Assembly (NCBI GenBank): GCA_016869765.1
Contig: VGES01000024.1
Location: 1 to 52,555, forward strand
Length of the DNA: 52,555 nucleotides
Source: Alphaproteobacteria bacterium
Lineage (GTDB): Bacteria; Pseudomonadota; Alphaproteobacteria; SHVP01
Reading direction: 5' to 3'
A program made the position numbers and the translations under genes. Shown in pieces: positions 32,884-40,799 of the stretch; position 1 is the stretch's first letter, and each line of letters starts with the position of its first letter. Below the pieces are notes generated by a model. The model worked only from the letters and a program-made list of their open reading frames with translations. It did not search any database and had not been told where the DNA came from.

Positions 32884-33876
32884 CTAGAGCAGCTTCGCGT
32901 CGGCGACGTGTTTGCGCACGGAACGCGCGAACCAATCGAGTCCCGGAAAGTGGAACTGCACGTGGCCGATGGCGTTGATCGCGAGCGAGAAGCCACACAG
33001 GTATTGGAATTCCTTGGCCACCAGGAACAAGGGGATGTGTTTCTTTTCGATCGCCGACAGCGGACGAATCGTTTCGTAGCCTGCGAGAAACTCCTCCCAC
33101 AGCGCCACGGGGAGGTTGTTCTTTTCGATCGACCAGCGCCAGCTCATCAGTTCTTGGGCAAAGTGGTCACGGCCACAGGCATCGAAATCCATGATCGTGA
33201 TGCGTTCGTCTTTGGTGATGAACGCATTGTGAATATGAATGTCGCCGTGGATGGCGCCGTTCGGCACCTCGCCCCGCTTGACCACGTCCTCGTAGGCCGC
33301 GGGCAGCGCCTCGGCCACGCGACCGTAGAACGCGAGGTCGTCGGGTCGGTGCGCGACCAGCGCCTTGAGCCGCGGGAACGTTCGCCGGACCGGACCGACG
33401 TGGTCGATCGGCTTGTCCTTCTTCGGCTTGTAGGACGGCGACAGGCGATGGATGTGGCCGAAGATCTCGCCCATGCGCCGCGCGATCGACGCCGTCGGGT
33501 TCTTCGAATAGACCCGTCCATCGACCCAGCGGAACATGGCGACTTCGCGCGACCCCTCGGGCGAGGGCACCCGCATACCCGGGGCGCCGTCCTTGGTTCG
33601 CAGGGGCACCGGCACGGGAATCTGGTGCTTCAACAGGTGTTCGAGGAATTCGACCTCGTACTCGACGCCGTCCGGCGTCCGCTGGCCGACGCGCCACAGC
33701 TGGATGACGAACTGCTCGCCGCCCGCCCGCACCAAATAGAAGTCGTTCATGCCACGATGCAGGAGTTCGCAGCGGAACGGATCGCGCAGGCCATAGGTGC
33801 GCTGCACTTCATGGCCGAGGGCCTCGGCGTCGATGATCGAATGGGCGGCGGGGAGAATATCGTCGTGGGCGTCCAT
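32884..33876 (-). CDS. APH/choline-kinase-fold phosphotransferase, copy A
   Basis: A 330-residue kinase-like protein of the aminoglycoside phosphotransferase / homoserine-kinase-II fold. The catalytic loop is GAIHGDIHIHNAF (H-G-D-x4-N) and the metal-binding loop is ITIMDFDACG, with DFD replacing DFG, as usual for this family. A Gly-rich N-lobe (GMNDFYLVRAGGEQFVIQLW) precedes. Such proteins phosphorylate small alcohols (choline, homoserine, aminoglycosides, fructosamines); the actual substrate is unknown. It is the second gene of a tandem duplicate, starting 10 bases after the stop of copy B, and is followed by DUF1194. Confidence 0.83.
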   Translation of the reverse strand: MDAHDDILPAAHSIIDAEALGHEVQRTYGLRDPFRCELLHRGMNDFYLVRAGGEQFVIQLWRVGQRTPDGVEYEVEFLEHLLKHQIPVPVPLRTKDGAPGMRVPSPEGSREVAMFRWVDGRVYSKNPTASIARRMGEIFGHIHRLSPSYKPKKDKPIDHVGPVRRTFPRLKALVAHRPDDLAFYGRVAEALPAAYEDVVKRGEVPNGAIHGDIHIHNAFITKDERITIMDFDACGRDHFAQELMSWRWSIEKNNLPVALWEEFLAGYETIRPLSAIEKKHIPLFLVAKEFQYLCGFSLAINAIGHVQFHFPGLDWFARSVRKHVADAKLL

Positions 33877-33886
33877 GGCCTCCCTC

Positions 33887-34870
33887 CTACAGCACGCCCG
33901 CGGCCTTGACGTTGGCGCGCACGCGTTGGGCGAACCAGTCGAGGTCGGGATTGAGCAGCGGCGTATGGCCGACAGCGTTGACGTTGGCGGCGAAGCCGCC
34001 GAGGAAGCGCAACTCCTTGGCGGCATAGAACAGCGGCATCAGCGCCTTTTCGCGCGCCCCCATCGGGCGCTCGCTCTCGTAGCCGGCGAGGAAGGCTTCG
34101 CTGATCCCGCGATCGACGCCGACGTAGTCGTTGGCCCAGATGAAGCTGTTCAACTCCTGGGCGAAGCGATCGACGCCGCAGTTGTCGAAGTCGAGCACAA
34201 TGAAGCTGCCGTCGTCGCGACGGAACGCGTTGTAGAGATGGAAGTCGCCGTGGGTGGCGCCCGTCGGGGCACTCGCCTCATCGACCTTTTCGAGGGCGCG
34301 CGCCAGGGCCTCGCACGCCAGGGCATAGAACGCCGGGTCGCCGGGACGATGGGCCGTCATTTTCTGCAACGGCGCAGCGATCCGACGCAGTCCGCCGGCG
34401 AGATCGACGTGGCGCTGCCGCCGCGGCCGGAAATCCTTGACCGCCCTATGAAATCGGCCGAACCAACGACCGAGTTCGCGCGCCCCCGCCACGTCGGGCT
34501 TGTCGCCATAGGATTTTCCCGGCGCCCAGCGGAACAGCGCAAAGTAGCGTTGGCCTTCCGGCCCCCGCACCGGCGCATAGAGGCGACCGTCGCCAGCCGG
34601 GACGGCGGCGGGCACCGCGAAGCCCCGGGCGTCCAGGAAATTGACGAACTCGGTCTCGTAGGCGACATCGTCCTCGGTGCGGAACCCGGCGCGCCAAACG
34701 CGGCAGGCGTATTCGGTGCCGTTGCCATCACGCACGAGATAGACGTCATTCATGCCCCGCGTGAGAAGTTCGCAATGCACCGGGGCCTTGAGCGGGTATT
34801 GCCGCGCAATGCGCTCACCGAGCGCGTTGGCATCGAGAATCGAGTGCACGATCGGCAGGGTCTTGGTCAT
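33887..34870 (-). CDS. APH/choline-kinase-fold phosphotransferase, copy B
   Basis: A 327-residue paralog of the next gene (32884-33876). Shared blocks are HSILDANAL / HSIIDAEAL at the start, ELLTRGMNDVYLVRD, the catalytic loop GATHGDFHLYNAF, the metal loop FIVLDFDNCG, FAQELNSFIWAND, FLAGYESERPM, and the C-terminal AINAIGHVQFH / NVNAVGHTPLL. Identity is moderate, so the duplication is not recent and the two may act on different substrates. ATG 34870 is the first in-frame start that gives the matched N-terminus. It heads the unit kinase B - kinase A - DUF1194. Confidence 0.83.
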   Translation of the reverse strand: MTKTLPIVHSILDANALGERIARQYPLKAPVHCELLTRGMNDVYLVRDGNGTEYACRVWRAGFRTEDDVAYETEFVNFLDARGFAVPAAVPAGDGRLYAPVRGPEGQRYFALFRWAPGKSYGDKPDVAGARELGRWFGRFHRAVKDFRPRRQRHVDLAGGLRRIAAPLQKMTAHRPGDPAFYALACEALARALEKVDEASAPTGATHGDFHLYNAFRRDDGSFIVLDFDNCGVDRFAQELNSFIWANDYVGVDRGISEAFLAGYESERPMGAREKALMPLFYAAKELRFLGGFAANVNAVGHTPLLNPDLDWFAQRVRANVKAAGVL

Positions 34871-34936
34871 GGATGGTCCGGGCACGGATGAAAGACGGCG
34901 CGTCACGATGGCACGCCCGTTCCCACGTGCCAAGCC

Positions 34937-36175
34937 TCAGCCGCCCAATCGCCGCTCGACGGCTCGCACGGCCAACGCCAGCGGGAATGCCGCCAGACCC
35001 AGAGCCAGCACGTAGACTCCACCGGACGACCAACCGCCGAAGGCGGTGTTCACCGCGCCAAGCAGTGGTGGGCCAACAAGAACCCCCATGTTGGCACCGT
35101 GGATCAGGACGCCGTTGAACAATCCGACCTGGCCCACCCCTGGGGCGTGCACGCGGGCCCCCGCGATGAGACTCGGCGGCAAGGTGCCGGCGGCAAGGGA
35201 GAAGACGGCCGCCGCAATGAGACCGATGAGCAACGGAACGCCGGTATTGAACGTCACCGCCGCGCTCACGCCCATGATCGCCGAGCCGCAGCCGATCACC
35301 TGCCAACGCGGCACACGCCGCCGCATCATCCAGCCGCCGAGGAACGAGCCCGGGGCATGAATCATGGCGAGCACCGCCGTAAGCGCCCCCGCAGCGCCAA
35401 CCGTCCGACCGTGAACCTCGACCAGGAACGTGGGCATCCAGGTCATGATCGAGGCGAACTGGATCGCAAACATCCCGAAGCAGGCCGACAGGAGCCACGG
35501 ACCGGGCTTGACCACCATGGCCTTCAAATCGCGCCAAATCCGCTCGGGTTCGCGCGCCGCCGGGTTTCGAGCATGCCCGCGAGTCGCCGCAAACACACAC
35601 AACGCCATGACGAGGGCCAGGCCGACGTTGACCTGCCATACCAACCGCCAGCCCTCGCCCAGGAGCAGCGGTGCGAGGATGTACATGGCGGTGAGGCCCA
35701 GAGGCATGAACATGGTCCATAACCCGAGGCCCAATTCACGATCCGCGGGTTGTGCCGCCTGCATGGTGAGCGCCGGTCCCGAGACCACCATGAGGACGAA
35801 GCCCACGCCTTCGACGACACGGCTCACGAGAAGAACGTCGTAGCCGGGCGCGACGCTGCCGAGGGCCGCGCCGGCCGCAATGCACAGGAGGGCGGCCACC
35901 ATCGCGCGATGGGGACCGAAACGATCGGCGAGCGCCCCTCCGAGGAGGCCGATGACGACGGCGGTCCCGGGATACAGCGAGGCGATCCAGCCGCCGGCGA
36001 ACATGCTGAGACCGAGTTCGTCACGCAGGATCGGGAGCGACGGCCCGACTTTGGCGATCTGGGCCGAGGCCACCATGCCCGCCGCGAGCACCAGCAGTAT
36101 GAATGGCCAGCGCGTCGGAGGAGAGGACGGAGGATGGATCACGAGGGGCGCAACCCTAGGCGACGAAGCCGCCAC
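34937..36175 (-). CDS. MFS transporter (CynX/NimT-like)
   Basis: A 412-residue membrane carrier with 12 predicted transmembrane segments and MFS signature sequences after TM2 (GALADRFGPHRAMVAA). Other features typical of the cyanate/nitroimidazole (CynX/NimT) group are GGWIASLYPGTAVVIG near TM2 and GEGWRLVWQVN between TM5 and TM6. It begins with GTG at 36175. It lies upstream of the two kinases with a gap of about 65 bases, so co-expression with them is likely. A carrier beside two small-molecule kinases would suit uptake followed by phosphorylation, but this is inferred from position only. Confidence 0.85.
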   Translation of the reverse strand: MAASSPRVAPLVIHPPSSPPTRWPFILLVLAAGMVASAQIAKVGPSLPILRDELGLSMFAGGWIASLYPGTAVVIGLLGGALADRFGPHRAMVAALLCIAAGAALGSVAPGYDVLLVSRVVEGVGFVLMVVSGPALTMQAAQPADRELGLGLWTMFMPLGLTAMYILAPLLLGEGWRLVWQVNVGLALVMALCVFAATRGHARNPAAREPERIWRDLKAMVVKPGPWLLSACFGMFAIQFASIMTWMPTFLVEVHGRTVGAAGALTAVLAMIHAPGSFLGGWMMRRRVPRWQVIGCGSAIMGVSAAVTFNTGVPLLIGLIAAAVFSLAAGTLPPSLIAGARVHAPGVGQVGLFNGVLIHGANMGVLVGPPLLGAVNTAFGGWSSGGVYVLALGLAAFPLALAVRAVERRLGG

Positions 36176-36384
36176 GCGCCACCGTGTCGTCTTTACGATT
36201 GTGACGCCGGTCCGGGGCTCGACCGCGGCTCAGGCCGTTGCTTTGGGTTAACCACGCCCCAATTGCGGCGGAAGCGCCACAAATCGACCATCGCCCCGCC
36301 CAACACACCCCCTAGCGTGCCGAACGTCGCAGCCGTCGTGGCTGACGACACGTGTAGTCAACTTCCAAGATGGGAGACGTTTCG

Positions 36385-36630
36385 ATGAAGACCCTCGCGT
36401 ACGCTGCGGCAGCGCTGTTCGGCGCCAGCCTGATGACGACGCCGGCCTTTGCGGCATGCAAGGACGACCTCGCTTCGGTGCAGAAGCAGGTGGTCGAGAT
36501 GAAGGACATGAAGAAGGCCGACTCGGTGAAGAAGCTTTGGGGCGAGGCCGATGCCGCCCTCAAGGCCGGCAACGAGAAGGCCTGCGTCGAGAAAGTCGCG
36601 GCCGCCAAGAAGGAAGGCGGACTGAAGTAG
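36385..36630 (+). CDS. Small secreted helical protein with two cysteines, copy 1
   Basis: An 81-residue protein. Residues 1-24 (MKTLAYAAAALFGASLMTTP then AFAA) form a Sec signal peptide. The mature 57-residue chain is rich in Lys, Glu and Ala, has Cys25 and Cys67, and reads as two charged helices around KKADSVKKLWGEADAAL. Cys residues 42 apart could join the two helices as a disulfide hairpin. I chose the ATG at 36385, not that at 36370, because it gives the clean signal. Copy 2 follows at 36857. Function is unknown; no known family was recognised. The gene is followed by a hairpin (36665-36693). Confidence 0.7.
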   Translation: MKTLAYAAAALFGASLMTTPAFAACKDDLASVQKQVVEMKDMKKADSVKKLWGEADAALKAGNEKACVEKVAAAKKEGGLK

Positions 36631-36664
36631 CACCGGCGGACCGCCCCGCCCGAGACGAAGCGAG

Positions 36665-36693
36665 CCCTCCCGGTTCTCCGCCGGGAGGGTTCC
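36665..36693 (+). terminator. Terminator-like hairpin after small protein copy 1
   Basis: Arms CCCTCCCGG (36665-36673) and CCGGGAGGG (36681-36689) with a 7-base loop, followed only by a short TT and a CCC tail. It resembles an intrinsic terminator but the T-run is poor. Confidence 0.5.
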
Positions 36694-36720
36694 CACGTTT
36701 CGGATGCATCACTATTCCGT

Positions 36721-36743
36721 GTGGACGGAAAAAATTCGTCCAC
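36721..36743. promoter_or_regulatory. Inverted repeat between the two small-protein genes
   Basis: GTGGACG (36721-36727) and CGTCCAC (36737-36743) are perfect arms separated by 9 mostly A/T bases. It lies about 50 bases before a TATAAT box and might be an operator or a structured element. No known regulator binding site was recognised. Confidence 0.4.
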
Positions 36744-36794
36744 GACATTGTGGTTACTCAACCGTCGCGCGCTTTTGCCCGCCGGGCCCACGGC

Positions 36795-36800
36795 TATAAT
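36795..36800 (+). promoter_or_regulatory. Consensus -10 box (TATAAT)
   Basis: A perfect TATAAT lies 54 bases before the start codon of small protein copy 2. The -35 region at the right distance (36772-36777, CTTTTG) is a poor match, which is common in alphaproteobacteria. Confidence 0.5.
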
Positions 36801-36853
36801 CCGCCGCGACCACAAGAAGAGAGGAAACCCTCAATCGTTGGGAGAAAACCAAG

Positions 36854-37102
36854 ATGAACTACGTTGCTTTGGCGGCCGCCGTGTTGTTGGGAGTCGGCGT
36901 GTTTGGGGGCACACCGGCTATGGCAGCGTGCAAAGACGAACTCGCCAAAATGCAGGGCGAGGTCGGCAAGATCAAAGACGCCAAGAAATCCGATATGGTC
37001 AAGAAACTGTGGAGCGAAGCCGACGCGGCCAACCGCGCCGGCAACGAAAAGGGCTGCATGGACAAAATGGCCATGGCGAAAAAAGAAGCGGGCATGAAGT
37101 AG
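36854..37102 (+). CDS. Small secreted helical protein with two cysteines, copy 2
   Basis: An 82-residue paralog of the 36385 gene with signal peptide MNYVALAAAVLLGVGVFGG then TPAMAA, and mature part ACKDELAKMQGEVGKIKDAK. Shared residues include ACKD, the spacing between Cys26 and Cys68 (42, as in copy 1), VKKLWSEADAA, AGNEKGC and a KKE-G-K C-terminus. The two copies differ in many positions, so they are old paralogs. It has a good RBS (GGGAGAAAACC), its own TATAAT box and its own terminator, so it is probably a separate transcript. Confidence 0.72.
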   Translation: MNYVALAAAVLLGVGVFGGTPAMAACKDELAKMQGEVGKIKDAKKSDMVKKLWSEADAANRAGNEKGCMDKMAMAKKEAGMK

Positions 37103-37127
37103 ACGGCCGCTACGAAATCGTTGCGAC

Positions 37128-37166
37128 ACGAACCCCTGGCCCACCGGCCGGGGGTTCGTCTTTTTG
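37128..37166 (+). terminator. Rho-independent terminator after small protein copy 2
   Basis: ACGAACCCC (37128-37136) pairs with GGGGTTCGT (37151-37159), with additional GGC/GCC pairing inside, and CTTTTTG follows. It is a strong plus-strand terminator immediately before the stop of the BadI-like gene on the other strand. Confidence 0.8.
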
Positions 37167-37171
37167 CCCGG

Positions 37172-37963
37172 CTAGCGACGAGCTTTGCGGAAGTTGGGTT
37201 TGCGTTTGGCCAATAGCGCGCGCACGCCCTCGCGGCTTTCCTTGGAGTCGTAGTAGAGGCCGACTGCCAAATTGCCGAGATTGGCGATGCCCCGAATCGC
37301 CTCGGTGTCGGCGTTGAGGGCGCGCTTGGCGATGGCAATCGCGGTCGGGCTCTTGTCGAGAATTTCACGGCACCAGCGATCGACCTCGGCATCGAGCTTG
37401 GCTGCCGGCACCACGGCATTGGCGAGCCCCATCGCCAAGGCCTCCACCGCCGTGTAGCGCCGGCACAGGAACCAGATCTCGCGCGCCCGCTTCTGCCCGA
37501 CGGTGCGGGCCAGGAGGTTCGTGCCATACCCCGGATCGACCGATCCCATCGCGGGCCCCACCTGTCCGAAGATCGCGTTGTCCGCCGCAATCGTCAGATC
37601 GCACAGGGTCGCGAGCACGTTGCCCCCGCCGATGCACCAGCCACGGACCTTGGCGATCACCGGTTTGGGCGCATCGCGGATGATCCCGTGCAGGTCTTCG
37701 AACGGAAGTCCCAAGAGCCCGCGGCCGTCGTATTTGCCTTTCTTGCCCCCGTGCGCCTTCTGATCGCCGCCGGAACAGAACGCCCGCTCGCCGGCCCCGG
37801 TCAACACGATGACCCCGACGCGATCGTCCCACGCCGCACGCTGGAGGGCATCGATCATCTCCTCGCAGGTCCGACCGCGGATCGCGTTGTGCACCTCGGG
37901 TCGGTTGATCGTGAGCGTCGCCACGCCGCGACGAACCTCGAACTGGATATCGCGATAACGCAT
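37172..37963 (-). CDS. badI: BadI-like hydrolase (2-ketocyclohexanecarboxyl-CoA hydrolase, crotonase family)
   Basis: A 263-residue crotonase-fold enzyme. It carries the family's oxyanion-hole blocks AFCSGGDQKAHG (residues about 70-81) and GWCIGGGNVLATLCDL, FGQVGPAMGSVDPGYGT and the C-terminal LLAKRKPNFRK. The combination SGGDQ, GRGLLGLPFEDLH and VGPAMGSVDPGYG is much closer to BadI, which opens the ring of 2-ketocyclohexanecarboxyl-CoA to pimelyl-CoA, than to ordinary enoyl-CoA hydratases; MenB is the other related option. It starts 4 bases after the stop of an acyl-CoA ligase gene, so both are in one operon and probably act on a CoA ester made by that ligase. Confidence 0.78.
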   Translation of the reverse strand: MRYRDIQFEVRRGVATLTINRPEVHNAIRGRTCEEMIDALQRAAWDDRVGVIVLTGAGERAFCSGGDQKAHGGKKGKYDGRGLLGLPFEDLHGIIRDAPKPVIAKVRGWCIGGGNVLATLCDLTIAADNAIFGQVGPAMGSVDPGYGTNLLARTVGQKRAREIWFLCRRYTAVEALAMGLANAVVPAAKLDAEVDRWCREILDKSPTAIAIAKRALNADTEAIRGIANLGNLAVGLYYDSKESREGVRALLAKRKPNFRKARR

Positions 37964-37967
37964 GGTG

Positions 37968-39536
37968 TCAGTCCGATCCTGAGGGCCAGTAGGGCGCGCG
38001 AAGTTCGCGCTTGAGCACTTTGCCACCGGCGTTGCGCGGGAATTGATCGCGCCACTCGATGGCATGAATCCGCTGGTGCTTGCCCAGGCGCGCATTGGCC
38101 CAGGTGCGCAACGCTTCGGCATCGGCCATTGCGCCGGGGCGGCGGATGACAAGCCCGAGCGGCGTCTCGCCCCACTTCGGATGCGGCACGCCGATGACGA
38201 CGACGTCGTGCACGTCGGGATGGCCACCCAACACGCGCTCGATGTCGGCCGGATAGACGTTGTAACCGCCCGAGACGATCATGTCCTTCTTGCGGTCGAG
38301 CAAATAGAAATAGCCGTCGGCATCGAAGCGCCCGATGTCGCCCGAGCGCAGGAACGTGCGTCCCGATTTGGGCTCGCGCCAGATTGCCTCGGTGGTCTTG
38401 TCCGGCTTGTTGTAATAGCCGCGCATCAGGATCGGACTGTAGCCCACGATCTCGCCCGCTTCGCCCCACGGCAGCTCGCGTCCGTGATCGTCGATCACCC
38501 GCAAATCGTTGCCGATCATGGCCTGCCCCACCGAGCCCCATTTCTCCGGTGGATCGGAGGGCCGCAGGAGCGTCGCAAAGCCCTCGGTCAGACCGTAGAC
38601 CTCGTAGAGCCCACACGAGAACGTCTCGCTGATCTGGCGCTTCATCGCCTCGCGCATCAACGAACCGACGGTGCAGAGACTCTCGAGGGAGGAAAGGTCC
38701 CGGCGCTTCAGCTCCGCAGATTCGAGAATCATCTGAAACTGTGTCGGCACCATGATCGTGTGCGTGACCTGCCAGCGCTCGACCAGCCGGCACCACTCGC
38801 CGGCATCGAACTTGGGCATGACGACGACCGTGCATCCCGGGATGAAACCGCACAGGAGCAGCGTCCAGGCGGTGTTCGAATAGAGCGCGGTCGTGACCAA
38901 GACCACGGAATCCTGGGCGTAGCGCATGGCGTTGCCCATGACGAGCCCGTGGTTGAGTCGACAGAAGTGCGTGAGCGTGATGCCCTTGGGCACGCCCGTG
39001 GTTCCCGAGGAGTAAATGAGGCATGCGTCGTCGTTGGGCGCGTTCACGCCGACCTCGACCGGCGCAGCGCAGTCCCGCCATGCGGTATAGGGCTGCCAGC
39101 CCGAACCGGTTGCACCGATACCGACGTAGGCGTCGGTGGCCAACCGTTTGAGGCGGGGCCGCATGGCGTCGATCTTGCGCTCGTGTGGCGCGCTGGCGAT
39201 GACGAGTTTCGATTCGGAGTCCTCGATCATGAGTTCAAGGGCGTCGTCAGCGACGATGCTCGACAACGACGCGACCGCCGCACCGGCTCGCAAGGTACCG
39301 AAGTACGCCTCGATTCCTTGGATCGAGTTGTCGACGAGAATCCCGACCTTGTCGCCACGGCCGATCCCATGGGCGCGGAGCGCTCCAGCAACGCGATCGA
39401 GCTTGGCCGCGAACTCGCCCCAGGCGGTCTGCTCGTCGCCACAAATAAGCGCGGCCTTTCGCGGCTGGTTGCGGCCGTGGAGCGCGACGTAGTCGGGAAC
39501 GAGGACGGCGGGAACGTCGAAGGCGGCGGCGGTCAT
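37968..39536 (-). CDS. AMP-forming acyl-CoA synthetase (acyl-CoA ligase)
   Basis: A 522-residue adenylate-forming enzyme. The phosphate-binding loop is IYSSGTTGVPKGI; the A5 region is GLYEVYGLTEG; A7 has SGDIGRFDADGYFYLLDRKKD; and A10 PRNAGGKVLKREL carries the catalytic Lys. These motifs are in the usual order and the length is normal for the family. It activates a carboxylic acid to its CoA thioester in the cytoplasm. Being immediately upstream of a BadI-like hydrolase, a ring or branched carboxylate is a reasonable guess. ATG 39536 is chosen because MTAAAFDVPAVLVPDYVALHG matches the family start. It diverges from methyltransferase paralog 3 across 94 bases. Confidence 0.88.
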   Translation of the reverse strand: MTAAAFDVPAVLVPDYVALHGRNQPRKAALICGDEQTAWGEFAAKLDRVAGALRAHGIGRGDKVGILVDNSIQGIEAYFGTLRAGAAVASLSSIVADDALELMIEDSESKLVIASAPHERKIDAMRPRLKRLATDAYVGIGATGSGWQPYTAWRDCAAPVEVGVNAPNDDACLIYSSGTTGVPKGITLTHFCRLNHGLVMGNAMRYAQDSVVLVTTALYSNTAWTLLLCGFIPGCTVVVMPKFDAGEWCRLVERWQVTHTIMVPTQFQMILESAELKRRDLSSLESLCTVGSLMREAMKRQISETFSCGLYEVYGLTEGFATLLRPSDPPEKWGSVGQAMIGNDLRVIDDHGRELPWGEAGEIVGYSPILMRGYYNKPDKTTEAIWREPKSGRTFLRSGDIGRFDADGYFYLLDRKKDMIVSGGYNVYPADIERVLGGHPDVHDVVVIGVPHPKWGETPLGLVIRRPGAMADAEALRTWANARLGKHQRIHAIEWRDQFPRNAGGKVLKRELRAPYWPSGSD

Positions 39537-39630
39537 GGTCGCAGTTTCCCGAACCGGCACGCTTCGGGCAAGCGGACCGATTGCCTCACGCCGGCCCGCG
39601 CGGCACACTCGACCGCACACGGAGGGACCG

Positions 39631-40785
39631 ATGCCCCAATTTCGGCACGCCATGCTGGTCGACGTCGCCCACGACGAGCGCTCGCGTCAGGACTTCACCG
39701 CCGCCTTCAAATCGCACCTGTCCTCGAACGTCGCTGCCGGAACCAAGCTCGCGTATGAACGGCGCGCCAAGCCCACGTTCGCCCGCACGGCCGGCCGGGC
39801 CCCGCAGGATCGTCACGAGGTCCGCCGCATTTTGTCGGCAGATTCGTATTACCAGGCCGCGAGTTCGCTCAAGCGCACGGCGCAGGAACTGATGTGGGAT
39901 TCGGTGGGCGACTGCGTCGAGCGTCAGCTCGACCGACTGGTGGCGCGCGCCAAGACCATGCGCGGCCGGAAGGGATCGCTGCGCACCGATCCCAAGCTGG
40001 TCGTGCCGCGCTATCACAGCGCCGTCGACATCCATTGCATGCCGGGCGGCTATCACGGCGAGATTGCCCGGGACGACGTCTACGCCGGGGCGCTCTACGA
40101 CCGCGGCATCTATCTCTTCTCGATGGGCCTCCGCGGCGAACTCAACGACGATTTCGGGCAGAGCCTGGTGGCGTGGACCAAGCGCACCTTTCCCGACTTC
40201 CGCCCGAAGCGCATCCTCGACATGGGGTGCTCTGTGGGACATGGCACGCTGCCTTGGGTGGACGGTTATCCCAAGGCCGAGGTCCATGCCTTCGACATCG
40301 GTGCCCCGATGGTGCGCTACGCGCACGCCCGCGCTGTCGCGCTCGGCAAGACCGTGCACTACTCCCAACAGAACGCGGAGCGCACGGACTTCCCGGACGC
40401 GCATTTCGATCTCGTCGTGTCGCAAATCATCATTCACGAGACCTCACGTCAGGCGTTGCCGCGCATTCTTCGCGAGTGCCACCGGCTGCTGAAGCCAGGT
40501 GGGATCATGCTGCACATGGACGGGGTCGATTGGGCCAACCTCGACCCCTACGACGCTTTCGTGCCCGATTGGGACACCTACTTCAACAACGAGCCCTTCA
40601 TCGGCCCGATGCACGACCTCGACCTGCCGGCGCTGGCGGTCGAAGCCGGGTTCGCGCGCAAGAACGTGATCTTCACGTCGGCCACCTCGGCCCGGCGGGA
40701 CCGGGAGAACCAGGGCCGCCGCGAACTCACCTCGGGGGATTTCGGCAATGTCGGCGCCTTCATGGTGTTCGGCGCCGTCAAGTGA
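39631..40785 (+). CDS. Long SAM-dependent methyltransferase, paralog 3 of 4
   Basis: A 384-residue protein with the shared N-terminal domain (QFRHAMLVDVAHDERSRQDF, LKRTAQELMW, LRTDPKLVVPRYH, MPGGYHGEIARDDVYAGALYD) and the methyltransferase domain (ILDMGCSVGHGTLPWVD, EVHAFDIGAPMVRYAHARA, SQQNAERTDF, LVVSQIIIHETS, LKPGGI). The ATG at 39631 follows GGAGGGACCG. Compared with the others, it has the segment DVYAGALYDRGIYLFSMGL in the same position before motif I. It is divergent from the acyl-CoA ligase gene and may be controlled together with the ligase/BadI-like pair. Substrate is unknown. Confidence 0.85.
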   Translation: MPQFRHAMLVDVAHDERSRQDFTAAFKSHLSSNVAAGTKLAYERRAKPTFARTAGRAPQDRHEVRRILSADSYYQAASSLKRTAQELMWDSVGDCVERQLDRLVARAKTMRGRKGSLRTDPKLVVPRYHSAVDIHCMPGGYHGEIARDDVYAGALYDRGIYLFSMGLRGELNDDFGQSLVAWTKRTFPDFRPKRILDMGCSVGHGTLPWVDGYPKAEVHAFDIGAPMVRYAHARAVALGKTVHYSQQNAERTDFPDAHFDLVVSQIIIHETSRQALPRILRECHRLLKPGGIMLHMDGVDWANLDPYDAFVPDWDTYFNNEPFIGPMHDLDLPALAVEAGFARKNVIFTSATSARRDRENQGRRELTSGDFGNVGAFMVFGAVK

Positions 40786-40799
40786 GCGGCTGTGGCCGA

